Below, piece after piece: positions 1 to 8,339 of a DNA stretch of 11,219 nt (its first letter is position 1; each line of letters begins with the position of its first letter). The position numbers and the translations under genes are program-made. The notes beneath the pieces are model-generated. The model had not been told where the DNA came from. It did no database searches and saw nothing but the letters and a program-made list of their open reading frames with translations. The DNA comes from VGWB01 sp964480945 (GTDB taxonomy: Bacteria; Bacteroidota; Ignavibacteria; UBA10030): the NCBI GenBank assembly GCA_964480945.1, contig CAYZRX010000097.1, positions 1 to 11,219 of the forward strand. Direction: 5' to 3'.

Positions 1-1617
1 CTGGGCGTGAGGCGCGAATCGGCGGTTGAAGCCCACCATGACAAGTGTCGATTGCCCATGGTCGATCGCCGATGCATAGGCTTTCTGGATGGCTTTCAGC
101 TCTCCGGCGTTCAGCGCGAGAGGTTTCTCCACAAAAACGTGCTTACCGGCCTTTAACGCCTCTATTAAGTACGATGCATGGAGATTGTGCCGGGTCGCAA
201 CGAAAACCGTGTTGATCGTTTCCTGCTCCAGAATCTCCCTTGGATCCGTCGTCGCGAGCCGGAATCCGAAATTCCGCGCAATATTCGTCGCATTGAGTCC
301 ATTGGCTGTGCATACTCCCACCAGCGACGTGTTGCTCGCCTGCTGGATCGGAGGGAGCAAGAAACCCTGGGCGAAGTTCCCTGCCCCGAGGAAACCGACG
401 CCTACCGCTGCAGGAGTTGACGTGCTTTTCGCAGGAGTGACCTCGAATCTCCGCGCTGGCGCCTCGGCTTCTTCATGCCCGCCTTCTCCGTAGTCAAGCA
501 AAATCCCGATATAGTGCTCGCGTTTCTTCGTCTTGCTGCCGGTGATCAGAGAGTAGGCCGACGGAGCATCTTCGACCGTGAAGCGGTGCGTCGTCAGCCT
601 CTTGACATCGACCGATTTCGTGGAGAGCAAGCGGAGAAACTCCTGCAGGTTCCGACGCTCCGTCCACCGCACGTACCCCACGGGATAATCCTGACCTTGC
701 TCCTCGTATTGACTGTCGTACCGCCCCGGTCCATACGAGCGGGAGAGCCGAAAATCGAGCTCCTTCAGATAGTACGGTGCCCGCGGGAGCTGAAGGCCGA
801 CGTCACCGACGAGGACCACCCGACCTTTGTCACGACAGAGCTCTCCCGCAAGCTCGACCGGATCATCGCTCGGCGTGGCAGCAGTGATGATGACGGCATC
901 AGCGCCGACCCCCTTCGTGAATGAACGAACGACGTTCTTCAGGTCATCGGCCGTGCGCTGCAGAGCAACGTCCGCGCCGCACTGCTTCGCCAGCTTCACC
1001 GCGTGAGGATCGAGGTCGACGCCGATGACCGGGCATCCGTTCGCTTTCAAGAGCTGAACGGTCAACTGCCCAACGAGACCGAGGCCGATGACGACAACGG
1101 TCTCTCCCAGCGTCGGCTGGGTCTGCCGAACACCCTGGAGCGCAATCGCCCCGAGCGTCGCGTACGCAGCCTCGTCAAGCTCGAGCCTCTGCGGGACTTT
1201 CGCGCACAGGTTCTTCGGAATCAGCATGTACTCGCCGTGACTGGCGTAGCCGCCGCCGGCGCACGCCACCCGATCCCCCGGTTTGAAATCGCCAACCCCG
1301 CTGCCAACCGCTATCACCGTCCCGGACGCACTGTAGCCGAGCGGCGCCGAGGTCTCAAGTCTCGATTTGGCTCTGCGATAGGTGGGCAGAAGGCCGTACT
1401 GCCGTACCTGCTCGAGCACCTTCATCACAAGCTCGGGGCGTTGTCTTGCTTTCTGAAGCAATGAAGACTTACGCTGGCTGATTGAGGATTTTTCCGTCCC
1501 GGCACTGATGACGGAAAACCGCGTCTGAACCAGGACATGACCCGGCTTCAACGCGGGAATGGGGACCTCTTCCACCCTCACCTCACCCGTTTTGTTGTGT
1601 TGAGTGATCTGTTTCAT
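1..1617 (-). CDS. Bi-domain oxidoreductase (MDR dehydrogenase + Gfo/Idh/MocA), C-terminus beyond window
   Basis: I translated this strand directly; 539 codons are open from the ATG at 1617 to the window edge, so the C-terminus is missing. Residues about 1-375 form a medium-chain dehydrogenase/reductase unit, with GroES-like half, PGDRVA at 113-118 and a Rossmann fold around VVVIGLGLVGQ (174-184). Residues about 403-539 begin a second unit of Gfo/Idh/MocA type: VGVGFLGAGNFAQG (405-418), VATRHNLH (473-480) and VFVEKPL (494-500). The usual catalytic-zinc cysteine (GxCGTD) is replaced by SAGTE and no GHE motif is seen, so the first half is probably zinc-independent. Proteins with this fusion are usually around 700 residues and often lie in surface-polysaccharide clusters; a role in sugar-nucleotide or glycan modification is inferred. 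The start lies 3 nt after the flippase stop, which implies translational coupling. The substrate is unknown. Confidence 0.88.
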   Translation of the reverse strand, partial: MKQITQHNKTGEVRVEEVPIPALKPGHVLVQTRFSVISAGTEKSSISQRKSSLLQKARQRPELVMKVLEQVRQYGLLPTYRRAKSRLETSAPLGYSASGTVIAVGSGVGDFKPGDRVACAGGGYASHGEYMLIPKNLCAKVPQRLELDEAAYATLGAIALQGVRQTQPTLGETVVVIGLGLVGQLTVQLLKANGCPVIGVDLDPHAVKLAKQCGADVALQRTADDLKNVVRSFTKGVGADAVIITAATPSDDPVELAGELCRDKGRVVLVGDVGLQLPRAPYYLKELDFRLSRSYGPGRYDSQYEEQGQDYPVGYVRWTERRNLQEFLRLLSTKSVDVKRLTTHRFTVEDAPSAYSLITGSKTKKREHYIGILLDYGEGGHEEAEAPARRFEVTPAKSTSTPAAVGVGFLGAGNFAQGFLLPPIQQASNTSLVGVCTANGLNATNIARNFGFRLATTDPREILEQETINTVFVATRHNLHASYLIEALKAGKHVFVEKPLALNAGELKAIQKAYASAIDHGQSTLVMVGFNRRFAPHAQ

Positions 1618-1620
1618 GCT

Positions 1621-2652
1621 CTAGAGCGCCTTTTCATCAACAGTCTGAAGGGTGACATCGGAGACCTTCAGATGATCTTTGAGGAAATAGTAAAGGCCGA
1701 CAAAAGTGGTAATCAGATAGCCGGACTCGTGAGTGATGATCGCGTAACTCAAAGCGGTTGTCTGATCGACCCCGTAGAGCCGCATCAGCGCGACCGTCAG
1801 GAAGGTATGATACGTTCCCAAAGCTCCGGGTGCAGGGAGGGCAAACGCGATCGTTGAAATGGTTAGAAGGATGATCGAAGCGCCGAAATTGAGATCGTGA
1901 TGCGCGAGGTTGCTGAATGCGAAGAACGGAACATAGAGGCCGAGCGCGTAGAAAGAATAGATCGAAAGGCTCAGCACAACGATCATCAAGAATTTGTCGT
2001 GCCTCCGGGTCACGCTGAAACCCATCAGGAACGAATCGACCAGCCGCTGGTAGCCTCCCTTGTATCGTGCCGGGACAAGCGGCCGAATCACATTCAACAA
2101 CCGGAAGATGGACTCCCCCTTGAAAAAGAGGGCCGCAAAGATGGCAAGCATCACCAGCGACCCGGCCAGGAAGAAAGGACGGACGGCGTCGACGTTCTCG
2201 ACAAACGGATCCAGGGTCTTCGGGTACAGAAACAGGATGACGCACAGGACGAGCAGGAACGTCAGCATATCGATGATGCGTTCAACGACAACGGTACCGA
2301 ACGCCGAGCTTTTCGAAATTCCTTCCGTTCTTCCGATGGCGAACGCGCGGGCAACCTCACCGACGCGCGGCAACAGGTTGTTGACCATGAAGCCGATCAT
2401 CACCGCCGAAAAGAGATTTCGCAGGGACAGGTCCTTCTTCACCGGCGCAAGCAGGTAGGCCCACCGAACCGCCCGCAGCCAGTGGCTGATCAGGGCAATC
2501 GGGACCAGCAGGACAACCCAGAGGTAGTTGACGTCCCGGAGGGACTTCCAGAGATCGGCGAGATTCGCGTTGCGGAATGCCAGATAGAGGAAGACGGCAG
2601 CGAGCAGAAAGCCGAGGAGAGTTTGAACGAGCTTCTTGGATTTCGACGACAT
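1621..2652 (-). CDS. YbhN/AglD-type flippase-like integral membrane protein (lysylphosphatidylglycerol synthase TM-domain family)
   Basis: The protein has 343 residues and is strongly hydrophobic. Membrane segments are visible near 8-26, 42-58, 80-94, 122-143, 158-177, 220-243, 258-273 and 311-326. Family signatures are present: RAVRW (60-64), NNLLPRVGEVAR (91-102), VVVERIID (121-128) and PAPGALGTYH (273-282), the last matching the PxPGGxG motif of UPF0104/AglD/MprF-type membrane domains. Known relatives move or modify lipid-linked substrates, for example the flippase half of MprF, but most members have no assigned substrate. The soluble aminoacyltransferase domain of MprF is absent. It starts 17 nt after lolA, with no obvious Shine-Dalgarno sequence, and ends 3 nt before the oxidoreductase start. 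Its position between lolA and a glycan-type oxidoreductase suggests envelope glycolipid work; this is inference. Confidence 0.85.
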   Translation of the reverse strand: MSSKSKKLVQTLLGFLLAAVFLYLAFRNANLADLWKSLRDVNYLWVVLLVPIALISHWLRAVRWAYLLAPVKKDLSLRNLFSAVMIGFMVNNLLPRVGEVARAFAIGRTEGISKSSAFGTVVVERIIDMLTFLLVLCVILFLYPKTLDPFVENVDAVRPFFLAGSLVMLAIFAALFFKGESIFRLLNVIRPLVPARYKGGYQRLVDSFLMGFSVTRRHDKFLMIVVLSLSIYSFYALGLYVPFFAFSNLAHHDLNFGASIILLTISTIAFALPAPGALGTYHTFLTVALMRLYGVDQTTALSYAIITHESGYLITTFVGLYYFLKDHLKVSDVTLQTVDEKAL

Positions 2653-2669
2653 GAGAGGGCGTACGATCG

Positions 2670-3308
2670 TTAACGGAGGTCCACCACTTCCGTCCCCGGC
2701 GGCGGCGTGAACGTAAAGAGACTGTCCTTGACGTGCGTATTCACCTTCACGTCCTGAACCGTGTAGGTCGTTTCCGTGTCGTTCACGTCCACGCTCTCGA
2801 CCTTTCGAATGATCCAGCTCCCTTCGTCGATAGTAACCTTCATAGACTTCACGAAGGACTGATCATCCTTCGGCACAAGTTTCAGGGTCACCAGATGCGC
2901 GTCGCCCGACTGTTCTCTACCGAGGATGGTGGCATAGTAGTTCGCCGGAAGGTGAAGCAGAAACTGATCCGGCGAGAGCGTGTTCTGATTCTCTTTGTAG
3001 CGATCGATCAGAACCTGTTTGTTCGTCGGCGAGTAGGCCCAGACCGTGGTCCCGTCCGTCACGAAGGTCTGCTGCTCCGACTCCACCCGGTACTTATTCG
3101 GCTTCTTCATCGTCAACGTTCCGGAAAAATCCTGCTCAATCTGCGAGAAGCCGAATTTCACATGTTGCGTGAAGCGAGCCGTCGCGTCCTGAATCGTCTC
3201 ATACTTCTGCTGCAACTTCTTCGTAATTTCATCCACCGTCATGTCCTGCTGGCGCGCGAACGCCGCCGAGACGGTCAGGATGAGAAGAAGGATGGAGAGG
3301 TGTCTCAT
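2670..3308 (-). CDS. lolA: Outer-membrane lipoprotein carrier protein LolA
   Basis: This 212-residue precursor starts with a signal peptide: a hydrophobic run at residues 4-15 and a likely cleavage after SAAFA (14-18). The mature part fits LolA: a helix with YETIQDATARFTQ (36-48), FSGTLTMKKPNKYRVE (61-76), TDGTTVWAYSP (84-94), SPDQFLL (112-118) and the C-terminal FTFTPPPGTEVVD (198-210), close to the LolA signature. LolA is the periplasmic chaperone that takes lipoproteins from LolCDE and delivers them to the outer membrane, so the host should have an outer membrane. The ATG overlaps the ftsK stop as ATGA, and a GAGGA ribosome site lies inside the end of ftsK. ftsK-lolA adjacency is known in other bacteria, including E. 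coli, which supports the call. Confidence 0.92.
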   Translation of the reverse strand: MRHLSILLLILTVSAAFARQQDMTVDEITKKLQQKYETIQDATARFTQHVKFGFSQIEQDFSGTLTMKKPNKYRVESEQQTFVTDGTTVWAYSPTNKQVLIDRYKENQNTLSPDQFLLHLPANYYATILGREQSGDAHLVTLKLVPKDDQSFVKSMKVTIDEGSWIIRKVESVDVNDTETTYTVQDVKVNTHVKDSLFTFTPPPGTEVVDLR

Positions 3309-5743
3309 GAGAGGTTCCTCAGAAGCACATCGAGCTCGGCCTCCGTCTCGACCAGGACTTCCCGCGCCTTGCTGCCGTCGAACGGGCCGACGATGCCTGC
3401 AGCTTCAAGCTCGTCGATGAGGCGTGCGGCGCGTGAGTACCCGACCTTCAGACGCCGCTGCAGCAGCGATACCGATCCTTGTTGGTGACGGACCACGATC
3501 TTGGCAGCTTCCTCGAAGAGCTCATCCCGCGATCCGTTGCTCGATGCGCCCGCTCCCCTTTTCTTTTCGAAAACCGACGGAAGCACCGTGGGATGGCTGT
3601 AGCCTTTCTGCTTCGCGATGTGGTTGACGACGCGTTCTACCTCATCGGACGAGATGAACGCGTTCTGAATCCGGATCGGCTTCGGGCTTCCGGCCGGGAG
3701 ATACAGCATGTCCCCGTTGCCGAGGAGCTGCTCGGCCCCGTTCATATCCAGGATCGTCCGGGAGTCGATTTTCGAGGCAACCTGGTAGGCGACGCGGGCG
3801 GAGAAGTTCGCCTTGATCACGCCGGTGATGACATCGACGGAGGGCCTCTGGGTCGCAAGCACGAGATGAATCCCTACGGCACGGGCCAGCTGCGCCAGCC
3901 GCGCAATCGGCTCCTCCACCTCCCGCGCAGCTGTCATCATAAGATCCGCGAGCTCATCAATGACGATGATGAGGTACGGAAGCTTTCTGTGCTTGATCGA
4001 TTCCGTGTCGTGCAGACGGCCACCCCTGACGCGGTCGTTGTAATCCAAAATGTTCCGGACGCCCGCCGCGGCCAGCCGGTCATACCGCTTCTCCATCTCT
4101 GCTTCCACGCTCTTGAGAACCAGCACGGCATTATTCGGAGTCGTGACGATCTCCTCGTCGATGTCCGGCGATACCGCCAGGTAGTGGTTCCGCAACTTCC
4201 CGTACAGCGAGAGTTCGATCTTCTTCGGGTCGATGATGATGAACTTGACGTCGCTCGGGTGCAGGCGGTAGATGAGGCTCGCCAAAATCGTGTTGATCCC
4301 CACGCTCTTTCCGGACCCCGTCGCCCCTGCGATCAGGAGGTGCGGCATTCTCCCCAAGTCATCAACGTACACTTCGCCCGAGATCGTCTTTCCGATCGCC
4401 AGCGGAAGAACCCCTTTGTAGTCGCGGAACTTTGAAGAGTTGATGACGCTGCGCAGCGTCACGAGCGCGGGGTTGTGATTGGGGATTTCGACGCCGACGG
4501 TCCCTTTGCCGGGGATCGGCGCGATGATGCGGATCCCCTTCGCCTTCAAGGCCAGCGCGATGTCGTCCTGCAGACTTTCAATCCGGCTGATCTTCACTCC
4601 CGCCGCCGGAACGATCTCGTAGAGCGTCACAACCGGCCCCGGCGTGACGGAAACACTTTCGATCTCCACTCCGAAATCGGCCAGCTTCGACCGAAGAAGC
4701 TCCGCGTTCGCTTTCAGCTCGTCCTCATCGACCTCCTCGCCGCCGCGCACCACATCCAGCAGCTCGACAGATGGGAAGACATAGTCGATCTCCTCCTCTT
4801 CAACCTCGACCTCTTTCCCACCCACTTCCTCTTGCGATCGTTGGTCGAAGTCCACCTCCTCCTCCCGAACCGGCTCATTGATGTCCAGCGGCAGCTCTGT
4901 CTCACCCGTACCGCTCGGTTCCTCCTCCACCTCCTCATGGAGAATCGGCGGTTGAACTTCCGTTCGTACTTCGCTCGGTGTCTCCCGTCGTCTGGCGGCC
5001 ACCGGCGGAGGAGGCTCCTCCGGCTCCCGCCTGATCTCAACCCGTCGCGGTGCAGGCGCTTGTCGTTTCCTGGCTTCCGCTCGTTCGCGCAACTCGTCCC
5101 GCTTAGCGGCAACCCATGCGCGCACGCGCGCCATCCAGTCCCGAAGCCGCTCGTACGATTGTTGGAGGTCGAGATCGACAAGCAGAATGAGCACCACGGT
5201 GAGCAGACCGAAGAGCAGTACGAAGGTCCCTGTCAGACCGATCAGCTTGTAGAGCGTGTTGGCAGCGAAGTCCCCGACCGCGCCGCTCCACTCCATCGGC
5301 AAGATCGGGATCTCGCCGATCAGCCGGATGGAACCCATCAGAGCCGAAAACAACAGGGAGAGAGCGAGCACATAGTTCGTCGCCAGGATGAGTTTGTGAA
5401 GCTTCTTCCGCCGCAGGATAAACCACGACCACACCAAACCGAGGACCGGAACGACCATGATCGCATAGCCGAGCGTCGAGTTGATGAACCAGTTCGACAT
5501 CGCCGCTCCGAGAAGCCCCAGGAGGTTGTGCGTCCGGTCGGCTTTCGCCTGCAAGTCCTCGTCCGGCGTGATCACTTTCCACAAATCCCAGAACCTGACC
5601 TCCCCGTTCGCCTGATCGGCGGGCGTATAGGAGATCAGGCTGAGCAAGAGCATGAACGAGAAGAGGATCCCCAGAAACGACGTAATCTGACGGCGTCGGT
5701 TCGGATTCTTCTTGGAAATCGTTTGTGAGTGCGCCTCAGACAT
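3305..5743 (-). CDS. ftsK: DNA translocase FtsK/SpoIIIE
   Basis: Numbered from the ATG at 5743 (812 residues), the N-terminus has four membrane spans near 19-39, 89-110, 118-137 and 167-189, as in FtsK membrane anchors. Residues about 193-323 are a charged linker rich in Arg, Pro and Glu. The motor follows: alpha domain about 330-460, Walker A GATGSGKS at 472-479, Walker B LIIVIDELAD at about 591-600, and LATQRPS near 629-635. The C-terminal gamma winged helix is at about 738-798 (LLQRRLKVGYSRAARLIDELE, ending in DGSKAREVL); in the family it reads polar chromosome sequences and activates XerCD. The protein pumps DNA at the division septum to clear chromosome dimers. An in-frame GTG at 5764 would add seven residues; AAGGGAA abuts it too closely to serve as its ribosome site, so the ATG is preferred, with uncertainty. 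The stop overlaps lolA by 4 nt. Confidence 0.95.
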   Translation of the reverse strand: MSEAHSQTISKKNPNRRRQITSFLGILFSFMLLLSLISYTPADQANGEVRFWDLWKVITPDEDLQAKADRTHNLLGLLGAAMSNWFINSTLGYAIMVVPVLGLVWSWFILRRKKLHKLILATNYVLALSLLFSALMGSIRLIGEIPILPMEWSGAVGDFAANTLYKLIGLTGTFVLLFGLLTVVLILLVDLDLQQSYERLRDWMARVRAWVAAKRDELRERAEARKRQAPAPRRVEIRREPEEPPPPVAARRRETPSEVRTEVQPPILHEEVEEEPSGTGETELPLDINEPVREEEVDFDQRSQEEVGGKEVEVEEEEIDYVFPSVELLDVVRGGEEVDEDELKANAELLRSKLADFGVEIESVSVTPGPVVTLYEIVPAAGVKISRIESLQDDIALALKAKGIRIIAPIPGKGTVGVEIPNHNPALVTLRSVINSSKFRDYKGVLPLAIGKTISGEVYVDDLGRMPHLLIAGATGSGKSVGINTILASLIYRLHPSDVKFIIIDPKKIELSLYGKLRNHYLAVSPDIDEEIVTTPNNAVLVLKSVEAEMEKRYDRLAAAGVRNILDYNDRVRGGRLHDTESIKHRKLPYLIIVIDELADLMMTAAREVEEPIARLAQLARAVGIHLVLATQRPSVDVITGVIKANFSARVAYQVASKIDSRTILDMNGAEQLLGNGDMLYLPAGSPKPIRIQNAFISSDEVERVVNHIAKQKGYSHPTVLPSVFEKKRGAGASSNGSRDELFEEAAKIVVRHQQGSVSLLQRRLKVGYSRAARLIDELEAAGIVGPFDGSKAREVLVETEAELDVLLRNLS

Positions 5744-5776
5744 GGCTCGTTGGAAAGAGTGCACTTCCCTTCGCGG

Positions 5777-6553
5777 TTAGATCGCGGTAATCGAGGTCGA
5801 ATCTGCCGGGCGCGCCTCGTCCTTGCGGAGCCGGATGACGTTGCCGCTCAGGACGGGCAGGACCGGGACGGAGTCCACAGCCGCGCAGAGTTTGATATCC
5901 TCCGAGAACCCGATTTCAATGAGGTAGCGCCCGTGTTCGGTGTTTTTCAACATCTTCAGGATGGAACGGCCGTACGACTTCTGCAGCGCCAGCGTGGCAA
6001 GCGACGCATCGGTGAATTCGATGGTGAGCGACTTATCCTGGAGCAGCTTCTGAATGATCGTGCCGGCGCAGATGGCATCCTCGAGGCTGAAGTTGCTGAA
6101 CGCGTTCGCGCGTCCGGCACAGATCAGCAGGAAATCTGAATTGATCCCCTTAATGAAATCGATCACCGCCGAGACATTCACAAACGATCCGACGGCAAGA
6201 TGCCGTGCAAACCGGCTCCGATACATCGCCACCGAGCCGTTCGTCGTGCAAAAGATGATCGACTTTCCCTTGACGGTCGCCTCCGAATACTCCAACGGCG
6301 AGTTGCCAAGATTGAACCCCTGGATGATTTTTCCGTTCCGCTCGCCGCCGCGGAGCGTCACGTCACCGAACAGGCTGCCGGAGATTTTCACGGCGTTCTC
6401 GATGCTCTCGACCGGAATGATCTCGCGCGCCCCGTTGTTGAGGGCAAGCGTGACCGTCGTGCTCGATCTCAAAACGTCGATCACGACAACGTTCTTGTCA
6501 CGAAGCTGTAACTCGTCCAAATCAAGCGAATTGAAGGTCACATCGATCTTCAT
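5777..6553 (-). CDS. comB: 2-phosphosulfolactate phosphatase family protein (ComB-like)
   Basis: The protein has 258 residues, a normal length for the ComB family. Family hallmarks are VVVIDVLRSSTTV (22-34), RGGERNGKIIQGFNLGNSP (68-86), the CTTNG turn (102-106) and LLICAG plus SLEDAICAG (142-147 and 156-164). Characterised ComB is a magnesium-dependent phosphatase that converts 2-phosphosulfolactate to sulfolactate on the coenzyme M route of methanogens. Bacterial homologues are widespread and their real substrate is often untested. No other sulfolactate or coenzyme M gene is visible here, so the family call is firm but the reaction is tentative. It lies 22 nt after gcvT; only a weak GTGGA-type ribosome site precedes the ATG at 6553. 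Its stop is 12 or 33 nt before ftsK, depending on the ftsK start. Confidence 0.87.
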   Translation of the reverse strand: MKIDVTFNSLDLDELQLRDKNVVVIDVLRSSTTVTLALNNGAREIIPVESIENAVKISGSLFGDVTLRGGERNGKIIQGFNLGNSPLEYSEATVKGKSIIFCTTNGSVAMYRSRFARHLAVGSFVNVSAVIDFIKGINSDFLLICAGRANAFSNFSLEDAICAGTIIQKLLQDKSLTIEFTDASLATLALQKSYGRSILKMLKNTEHGRYLIEIGFSEDIKLCAAVDSVPVLPVLSGNVIRLRKDEARPADSTSITAI

Positions 6554-6575
6554 ACACCAAGTCCACGTAGTTTAC

Positions 6576-7661
6576 TTATGGTTTCTGCAAAAAAGGGATC
6601 TTCACGATGGAGGCGGATACTTCGGTCCCCCTGATCAGCACGTTCACCGTACGCCCCGTTTCGGCGTGCGCCGCCGCCACGTACCCCATCCCGATGCCCC
6701 TCTCGAGCGACGGGGAGAACGTACCGCTCGTCACCTGTCCGACCTGAGATCCGTTGACGGAGAGCGCGTAGCCGTGGCGCGCCACGGCCTTCTCCGGGAG
6801 CGTGAAGCCGACGAGCTTTCTCTTCATCCCCTCCTGTTTCGCTTTCACGAGGGGAGACTTGCCGATGAACTCGCCCTTGTTCAATTTGGTGATCCACCCC
6901 AGTCCGGCCTCAAGGGGATGGGTCGTCTGGTCGATGTCGTTGCCGTAGAGACAATAGCCCATCTCAAGCCTCAGCGTATCGCGAGCGCCGAGCCCGATCG
7001 GAGCGATGTTGGACCCCTTCCCCGCATCGAACACTGCCTTCCACACTTTCTGGGCAGCGGCGGCGTCGGCATCGAAGTAGAGCTCGAACCCCAACTCCCC
7101 CGTGTAGCCCGTGCGCGAAATGAGCATGGGAACGCCGGCGAGCTTCCCCCTCGTGAAATGGTAGTACTCGAGAGCGGAGAGGTTCACATCGGTGAGCTTC
7201 TGCAGCACGACGAGCGACTGCGGCCCCTGAACGGCGAGCAGCGACGTGGCATCGCTGACATCCCGCAATTCGACCTCTCCCTCGAGATGCGACTTCAGCC
7301 ATTCGAAATCCTTCTTCGTGTTCGAGGCATTCACAACCAGCATGTACCGGTCGCCGCAGTGATAAACGAGGAGGTCGTCGACGATTCCCCCGTCGTCGTA
7401 ACACATCGCAGAATATTGAGCCCTTCCCTCCTCGAGCTTCGAAACGTCGTTGATCGTCATCAGTTGCAGGAACGCGAGGGCATCCTTCCCCGTCACCTCA
7501 AACTCACCCATGTGGGATACATCGAACACACCGACCCGCTTCCGCACGGCAAGATGTTCCTGGATGATCCCGGTGTACTGCACCGGCATCTCGAAGCCGC
7601 CGAACTCCACGAGCTTCGCGCCGAGCGATCGATGAATATCGTTGAATGCTGTTTTTTTCAT
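6576..7661 (-). CDS. gcvT: Aminomethyltransferase, glycine cleavage system T protein
   Basis: The 361-residue protein matches the usual GcvT length and pattern: GAKLVEFGGFEMPVQY (14-29), RVGVFDVSHMGE (42-53), YSAMCYDDGGIVDDLLVY (83-100), LVVNASNTKKDFEW (108-121), SRTGYTGELGFELY (182-195) and LGARDTLRLEMGYCLYGND (224-242). IVDDL carries the aspartate considered catalytic in characterised T proteins. A C-terminal barrel follows at about 280-358 (KLVGF, GQVTSGTFSPSLERGIGMGYV). The enzyme takes the aminomethyl group from H-protein lipoamide, releases ammonia and makes 5,10-methylenetetrahydrofolate. No gcvH or gcvP lies in the window, so its partners must be elsewhere. The start overlaps the tal stop by 4 nt (ATGA), which implies coupled translation; the space rules out a dedicated glycine riboswitch directly upstream. 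Confidence 0.94.
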   Translation of the reverse strand: MKKTAFNDIHRSLGAKLVEFGGFEMPVQYTGIIQEHLAVRKRVGVFDVSHMGEFEVTGKDALAFLQLMTINDVSKLEEGRAQYSAMCYDDGGIVDDLLVYHCGDRYMLVVNASNTKKDFEWLKSHLEGEVELRDVSDATSLLAVQGPQSLVVLQKLTDVNLSALEYYHFTRGKLAGVPMLISRTGYTGELGFELYFDADAAAAQKVWKAVFDAGKGSNIAPIGLGARDTLRLEMGYCLYGNDIDQTTHPLEAGLGWITKLNKGEFIGKSPLVKAKQEGMKRKLVGFTLPEKAVARHGYALSVNGSQVGQVTSGTFSPSLERGIGMGYVAAAHAETGRTVNVLIRGTEVSASIVKIPFLQKP

Positions 7662-8311
7662 GGCTGCTTCTGCTGACCTTTCTTCCAGTCCGCAAGGAAC
7701 CGGTCCAATCCGATGTCTGTCAGAGGATGTTTGATGAGCTGGTCGATCACCTTGAAGGGGATCGTGCAGATGTCAGCGCCGATCATCGCGGCCTCAACGA
7801 CATGCAACGGGTGACGGACGCTCGCGACGAGGACCTGGGTGTCGTAGTGGTAGTTACGATAGATCGTGACGACCTGCCGTATCAGGTCCATGCCGGAATG
7901 GCTGATGTCGTCCAGCCGGCCGATGAACGGGCTGATGAAGTAGGCGCCTGCCTTTGCAGCGAGCAGCGCCTGGTTGGCGGAAAAACAGAGCGTCACGTTC
8001 GTACGAATCCCCTCCGCCTTCAGGGCCTTGACGGCTTTGAGCCCCTCCTTGATGAGAGGGACCTTCACCACAATGTTCTTATGGATTTTCGAAAGCTCCC
8101 GGGCTTCCTTCATGATCCCGTCGAAGTCCACTGCAACCACCTCCGCGCTGATCGGGCCGTCGACGATAGCGCAGATCTCCCCCAACAGCTTCCGAAAATC
8201 TTTCCCTTCTTTCGCTACGAGGCTCGGGTTGGTCGTCACACCATCCAACACTCCGAGGCTTGCAGCTTCCTTGATCTCTGCGATATTAGCCGTGTCGATG
8301 AAGATTTTCAT
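7658..8311 (-). CDS. tal: Transaldolase / fructose-6-phosphate aldolase (TalC/MipB-type small transaldolase)
   Basis: The ATG at 8311 gives 217 residues, typical of the small TalC/FSA subfamily and much shorter than classical transaldolase. It starts MKIFIDTANIAEIKEA, then GVTTNPSL (24-31), NIVVKVPLIKEGLKA (79-93) with the Schiff-base lysine at K83, GIRTNVTLCFS (100-110), AYFISPFIGRLDD (about 122-134) and VASVRHP. These enzymes transfer dihydroxyacetone units in the non-oxidative pentose phosphate pathway or cleave fructose 6-phosphate; sequence alone does not separate the two reactions. An AAGGAA ribosome site (8320-8325) lies 8 nt upstream, which selects this start over a longer open frame reaching 8518 that would run into rng. 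It lies 28 nt after rng and overlaps gcvT by 4 nt. Confidence 0.93.
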   Translation of the reverse strand: MKIFIDTANIAEIKEAASLGVLDGVTTNPSLVAKEGKDFRKLLGEICAIVDGPISAEVVAVDFDGIMKEARELSKIHKNIVVKVPLIKEGLKAVKALKAEGIRTNVTLCFSANQALLAAKAGAYFISPFIGRLDDISHSGMDLIRQVVTIYRNYHYDTQVLVASVRHPLHVVEAAMIGADICTIPFKVIDQLIKHPLTDIGLDRFLADWKKGQQKQP

Positions 8312-8339
8312 TGCCAGTCTTCCTTGCTTGTACGTCGCA

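Noticed and set aside
475..1464. Plus-strand open frames near the left end
   Set aside because: They lie opposite the continuous 539-codon bi-domain oxidoreductase, whose motifs are intact in both halves.
4475..5728. 417-residue plus-strand open frame
   Set aside because: It is antisense to the N-terminal half of ftsK; its low-complexity charged content mirrors the FtsK linker.
6054..7676. 540-residue plus-strand open frame
   Set aside because: It is antisense to comB and gcvT, which have clear family motifs. Its composition is arginine- and histidine-rich, as expected of antisense GC-rich DNA.
7658..7700. Glycine riboswitch upstream of gcvT
   Set aside because: gcvT overlaps the tal stop codon, leaving no untranslated leader to hold one.
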